Positions 5,536 to 8,013 of a stretch of DNA of 8,013 bases are shown piece after piece. The position numbers and the translations under genes are program-made. The notes beneath the pieces were generated by a model. That model saw only the letters and a list, made by a program, of their open reading frames with translations, had not been told where the DNA came from and did no database searches. Location: the NCBI GenBank assembly GCA_902797555.1, contig CADBTM010000152.1, positions 1 to 8,013 on the forward strand, written 5' to 3'. The stretch is from Oscillospiraceae bacterium. GTDB lineage: Bacteria; Bacillota; Clostridia; Oscillospirales; Butyricicoccaceae. Within the stretch, counting starts at the first letter, position 1. Every line of letters starts with the position of its first letter.

Positions 5536-6384
5536 ATGAATCGTGTGAAAAAGATCCTGCGCACCATACGGGACGACAGTCAGCTGATGTTCGGTTGTAT
5601 CGGCATCTGCATCATGCTCCTGATGATCGTTCTGGCGCCGGTGATCACCCGATGGCCGGGCGATTATTACGGGCCGGACAGTCTGGCCGCCCCCGGCGTA
5701 AACGGACACATCCTCGGCACCAACCACATGGGACAGGACGTCTGGTCGATGGTGGTCTACGGCATCCGCACCTCTCTTAAGGTGGCCGTGGTCTCCGCCT
5801 GCATCTCCGGTCTGATCGGAATTGTGGTGGGCGGCGTCGCCGGATACTTCGGCGGGATCGTGGACCGCATCGTTTCGGAGATCATCAACGTCTTTATGAT
5901 GCTTCCCACCCTGTTTCTGGTGCTGCTGGTGGTGTCGCTGTTCGGCAACAGCATTTTCCACGTGATGGTGGTCATCGGTCTCACCACATGGCCCAGCAAC
6001 GCAAAGCTGATGCGGGCACAGGCCCTTTCCCTTCGCCAGAGGACCTTTGTCATCAGCGCCCGCACCATGGGCGAGACCAAGCTGCAGATCCTCTTCCGCT
6101 ATATCATCCCCAACGGGATATTTCCCGTCATCTCCAACACCACCATGCGCATGGCGGGCGCCATCCTCACCGAGGCCAGCCTGAGCTTTCTCGGTCTGGG
6201 CGATCCCACGGTGGTCAGCTGGGGACAGATGGTGTATGACGGAAAGGCCTATATGACCCAAGGCTGGTGGGTGTGCGTGTTTGCCGGACTGGCCATCGTG
6301 CTCACCGTGCTGGTGTTTTACATGATGGGCGACGGCATCAACCACGTCCTCAACCCCAAGTACGCGAAGGGAGGCAAGAAATAA
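5536..6384 (+). CDS. oppC: Oligopeptide/dipeptide ABC transporter permease, OppC/DppC type
   Basis: This is the second membrane subunit, 282 residues. A cytoplasmic start (MNRVKKILRT) leads into helix 1 (about 19-37), then the OppC signature LGTNHMGQDVWSMVVYGIRT (60-79). More helices follow at about 82-104, 117-137, 139-152, 199-218 and 246-266. The EAA loop is at about 167-194 (FVISARTMGETKLQILFRYI), followed by the family motif EASLSFLGLG (213-222). The frame stays open upstream to 5494, but the ATG at 5536 is preferred because GAGAGG lies six bases before it and it starts ten bases after the oppB stop. Its stop overlaps the next start (TAATG). Confidence 0.93.
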   Translation: MNRVKKILRTIRDDSQLMFGCIGICIMLLMIVLAPVITRWPGDYYGPDSLAAPGVNGHILGTNHMGQDVWSMVVYGIRTSLKVAVVSACISGLIGIVVGGVAGYFGGIVDRIVSEIINVFMMLPTLFLVLLVVSLFGNSIFHVMVVIGLTTWPSNAKLMRAQALSLRQRTFVISARTMGETKLQILFRYIIPNGIFPVISNTTMRMAGAILTEASLSFLGLGDPTVVSWGQMVYDGKAYMTQGWWVCVFAGLAIVLTVLVFYMMGDGINHVLNPKYAKGGKK

Positions 6385-7361
6385 TGGATCTGCTGCTTCG
6401 CGTGGAAGATATGTCGGTGACCTACCGCAATCGGGAAAAATCGGTTTATGCCGTTCGCAATGCCAATATGGAGATCTTTCGCGGCGACTCCATCGGCATC
6501 GTGGGAGAATCGGGCAGCGGAAAGTCCACCCTTGCCATGGGACTTTTGCGGCTGCTCCCCCAGCATTCCGCCGAGGTGACCGGCCGGGCGGAATATTTGG
6601 GAAAGGATCTGCTTTCCCTTTCGGAAAACGAGATGAACGAGCTGAGATGGAAAAACATCTCGGTGGTGTTTCAGAAGGCGATGAACTCCTTTTCTCCGGT
6701 GCACCGCATCGGCAGTCAGCTCATCGATATCTATCGGGTGCATTTTCCCAAAGCGCCCAAAAAGGAGATCCTGGAGCGGGCGGAGGAGACCCTCCGGCTG
6801 GTCAATCTGGGAGAGCGGGTGTTCAAAATGTATCCCTACCAGCTCTCCGGCGGCATGATGCAGCGGGTGGCCATCGCCACGGCGCTGCTCCACGAGCCCG
6901 ACCTGCTCATCATGGACGAGGCGACCACCGCGCTGGACGTGGTGACCCAAGGCCAGATCCTCAAGGAGATCCAGCAGATGGAGCAGCGGCTCAACACCAC
7001 CCGCATCATGATCACCCACGATATGTCGGTGGTGGCCGCCTCCTGCAGCAGGATCGCCGTCATGTATGCCGGCGAGATCGTGGAGCAGGGCGGCGTCAAA
7101 GAGGTGTTCCGCGCGCCCGCCCATCCCTACACCGCGGGGCTTTTGGGTTCCTTCCCCTCCCTGCGGGGCGAGGTAAAGGAGCTCACCTCCATTCCGGGCA
7201 CGCTGCCCGATCTTTCCAAGCTGCCTCAGGGCTGTGTGTTTGCGCCCCGATGTCCCAAGGCCACCGAGCGCTGCAGGACAGAGGCTCCCGCCACGCGGAT
7301 CATCGCGCCGGGCAGAACGGCAGCCTGCCATTACGCGGGAGGTGGAAATCATGAAGCATGA
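6384..7361 (+). CDS. oppD: Peptide ABC transporter ATP-binding protein, OppD/DppD type
   Basis: One of two ATPases that power peptide import at the inner face of the membrane; 325 residues, usual for the family. Walker A GESGSGKST (41-49), Q-loop Gln97 in VFQ, signature LSGGMMQR (154-161), Walker B DLLIMDE (173-179) and switch His212 in ITHD are all intact. The C-terminal oligopeptide-transporter extension has HPYTAGLL (247-254) and four cysteines, GCVFAPRCPKATERC plus Cys315 (C284, C290, C297, C315). This pattern is common in OppD/DppD and may hold an iron-sulfur cluster. The ATG at 6384 shares its A with the oppC stop (TAATG) and has AAGGGAGG nine bases before it. The Q-loop neighbourhood reads KAMNSFSPV instead of the common DPMxxLNPV. 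Confidence 0.93.
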   Translation: MDLLLRVEDMSVTYRNREKSVYAVRNANMEIFRGDSIGIVGESGSGKSTLAMGLLRLLPQHSAEVTGRAEYLGKDLLSLSENEMNELRWKNISVVFQKAMNSFSPVHRIGSQLIDIYRVHFPKAPKKEILERAEETLRLVNLGERVFKMYPYQLSGGMMQRVAIATALLHEPDLLIMDEATTALDVVTQGQILKEIQQMEQRLNTTRIMITHDMSVVAASCSRIAVMYAGEIVEQGGVKEVFRAPAHPYTAGLLGSFPSLRGEVKELTSIPGTLPDLSKLPQGCVFAPRCPKATERCRTEAPATRIIAPGRTAACHYAGGGNHEA

Positions 7362-8013
7362 AGAGCCCTTTGTTCAGATCCGCAACGTGTCCATGTTTTA
7401 CCCCGCCCGGGGCGGCGCCCTTTCTCTGGGCAAGCCCAGACATCTGGTAAAGGCGGTCAACGGCGTCACGCTGGATATCGCCCGGGGCGAGGTGCTGGGC
7501 GTCATCGGAGAATCGGGCTGCGGCAAGTCCACCCTGGGCAGGATCCTTGTGGGACTGGAGGAGCCCACCGAGGGCGAGGTGCTGATGAACGGACAGTCGT
7601 GCACCGGGCTTTTGAAAAAGGATTTCCGCAGCTTTTACCGGCAGGCGCAGATCGTCTTTCAAAATCCCTTTGACACCTTCAATCCCCGCAATCGCATCGA
7701 AAAGATCCTCATGCGGCCTTTGCAGACCTATCATATCGGCAAGGACAGCGCCGAGCGGCGGCAGATCTGTCTCCGGGCGCTGGAGGCAGGCGGACTGATG
7801 CCGGCGGAGGAGATCCTGCGGCGCTTTCCCCACGAGCTTTCGGGCGGTCAGCTGCAGCGCATCTCCATCCTACGCTCCATGATGCTCGATCCCGGATTTA
7901 TCGTGGCCGACGAGCCGGTGTCCATGCTGGACGTCTCGGTGCGGACGGATATCATCCGCATGCTGCTGGAGCTCAGTCGGGAGAAAAACGCCGCCGTCAT
8001 GTTCATCAGCCAC
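7351..8013 (+). CDS. oppF: Peptide ABC transporter ATP-binding protein, OppF/DppF type, cut by window end
   Basis: This is the second ATPase of the importer; 221 codons are visible and the frame is open at the right edge. Walker A GESGCGKST (53-61), Q-loop Gln104 (VFQNPFDTFNPR), signature LSGGQLQR (163-170), Walker B FIVADE (183-188), D-loop SMLD (191-194) and the H-loop, whose His221 is the last complete codon. The family normally runs about another 100 residues, so the gene is probably complete outside the window. The ATG at 7351 overlaps the oppD stop by 11 bases and has GGAGGT seven bases before it. The insertion PARGGALSLGKPRHLVKAV near the N-terminus is typical of OppF/DppF. Confidence 0.93.
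   Translation, partial: MKHEEPFVQIRNVSMFYPARGGALSLGKPRHLVKAVNGVTLDIARGEVLGVIGESGCGKSTLGRILVGLEEPTEGEVLMNGQSCTGLLKKDFRSFYRQAQIVFQNPFDTFNPRNRIEKILMRPLQTYHIGKDSAERRQICLRALEAGGLMPAEEILRRFPHELSGGQLQRISILRSMMLDPGFIVADEPVSMLDVSVRTDIIRMLLELSREKNAAVMFISH

Noticed and set aside
4512..7352. Three long minus-strand frames (4512-5567, 5455-6345, 6318-7352) opposite the transporter genes
   Set aside because: His/Asp/Gly-rich antisense shadows of well-supported oppB, oppC and oppD genes.

Overview
The window looks like chromosomal DNA from a moderately GC-rich anaerobic Firmicute, most likely a gut clostridium of the Oscillospiraceae/Ruminococcaceae type. The grounds are strong Shine-Dalgarno sequences (GGAGG/AGGAGG), near-consensus sigma-A promoters, a CCA-encoding tRNA gene, a DUF285/BspA-type secreted protein and Opp-type peptide import. 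The genus cannot be read from the sequence. I ran no database search; all assignments come from motif recognition.

Left part (1-3000) is a patchwork of short, partial and broken genes. An initiator tRNA-fMet gene with its own excellent promoter reads leftwards; it carries one extra base in the T-arm. Directly behind its promoter lies a metal P-type ATPase that has lost its 5' half. Overlapping the ATPase stop is a 26-codon membrane peptide gene with a strong ribosome binding site. A terminator hairpin then serves both strands, because a complete minus-strand transcription unit ends on it. That unit encodes only region I (the activator-interacting domain) of sigma-54, 64 residues, with a near-perfect promoter, a ribosome binding site and a terminator. 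Diverging from it is a 66-codon 5' fragment of pepD (M20 dipeptidase), followed by a small secreted DUF285/BspA-like protein on the minus strand with its own promoter and terminator. A second, identical 26-nt copy of the terminator hairpin lies upstream of that gene.

Right part (3047-8013) is an orderly plus-strand operon. It has a promoter near 3047-3075, a cytoplasmic M14 zinc carboxypeptidase, two Opp/Dpp-type permeases and two ATPases. The genes are separated by 10 bases or fewer or overlap, each with its own ribosome binding site. The second ATPase runs off the right edge just at its H-loop histidine. The arrangement suggests import of peptides and their cleavage inside the cell. No substrate-binding protein gene is present within the window.

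The item most worth attention is the stand-alone sigma-54 region I gene, because it has every signal of a working gene while holding only the domain that contacts activators. The second is the concentration of three truncated genes and two identical hairpins within 3 kb next to a tRNA gene, which suggests repeated rearrangement.
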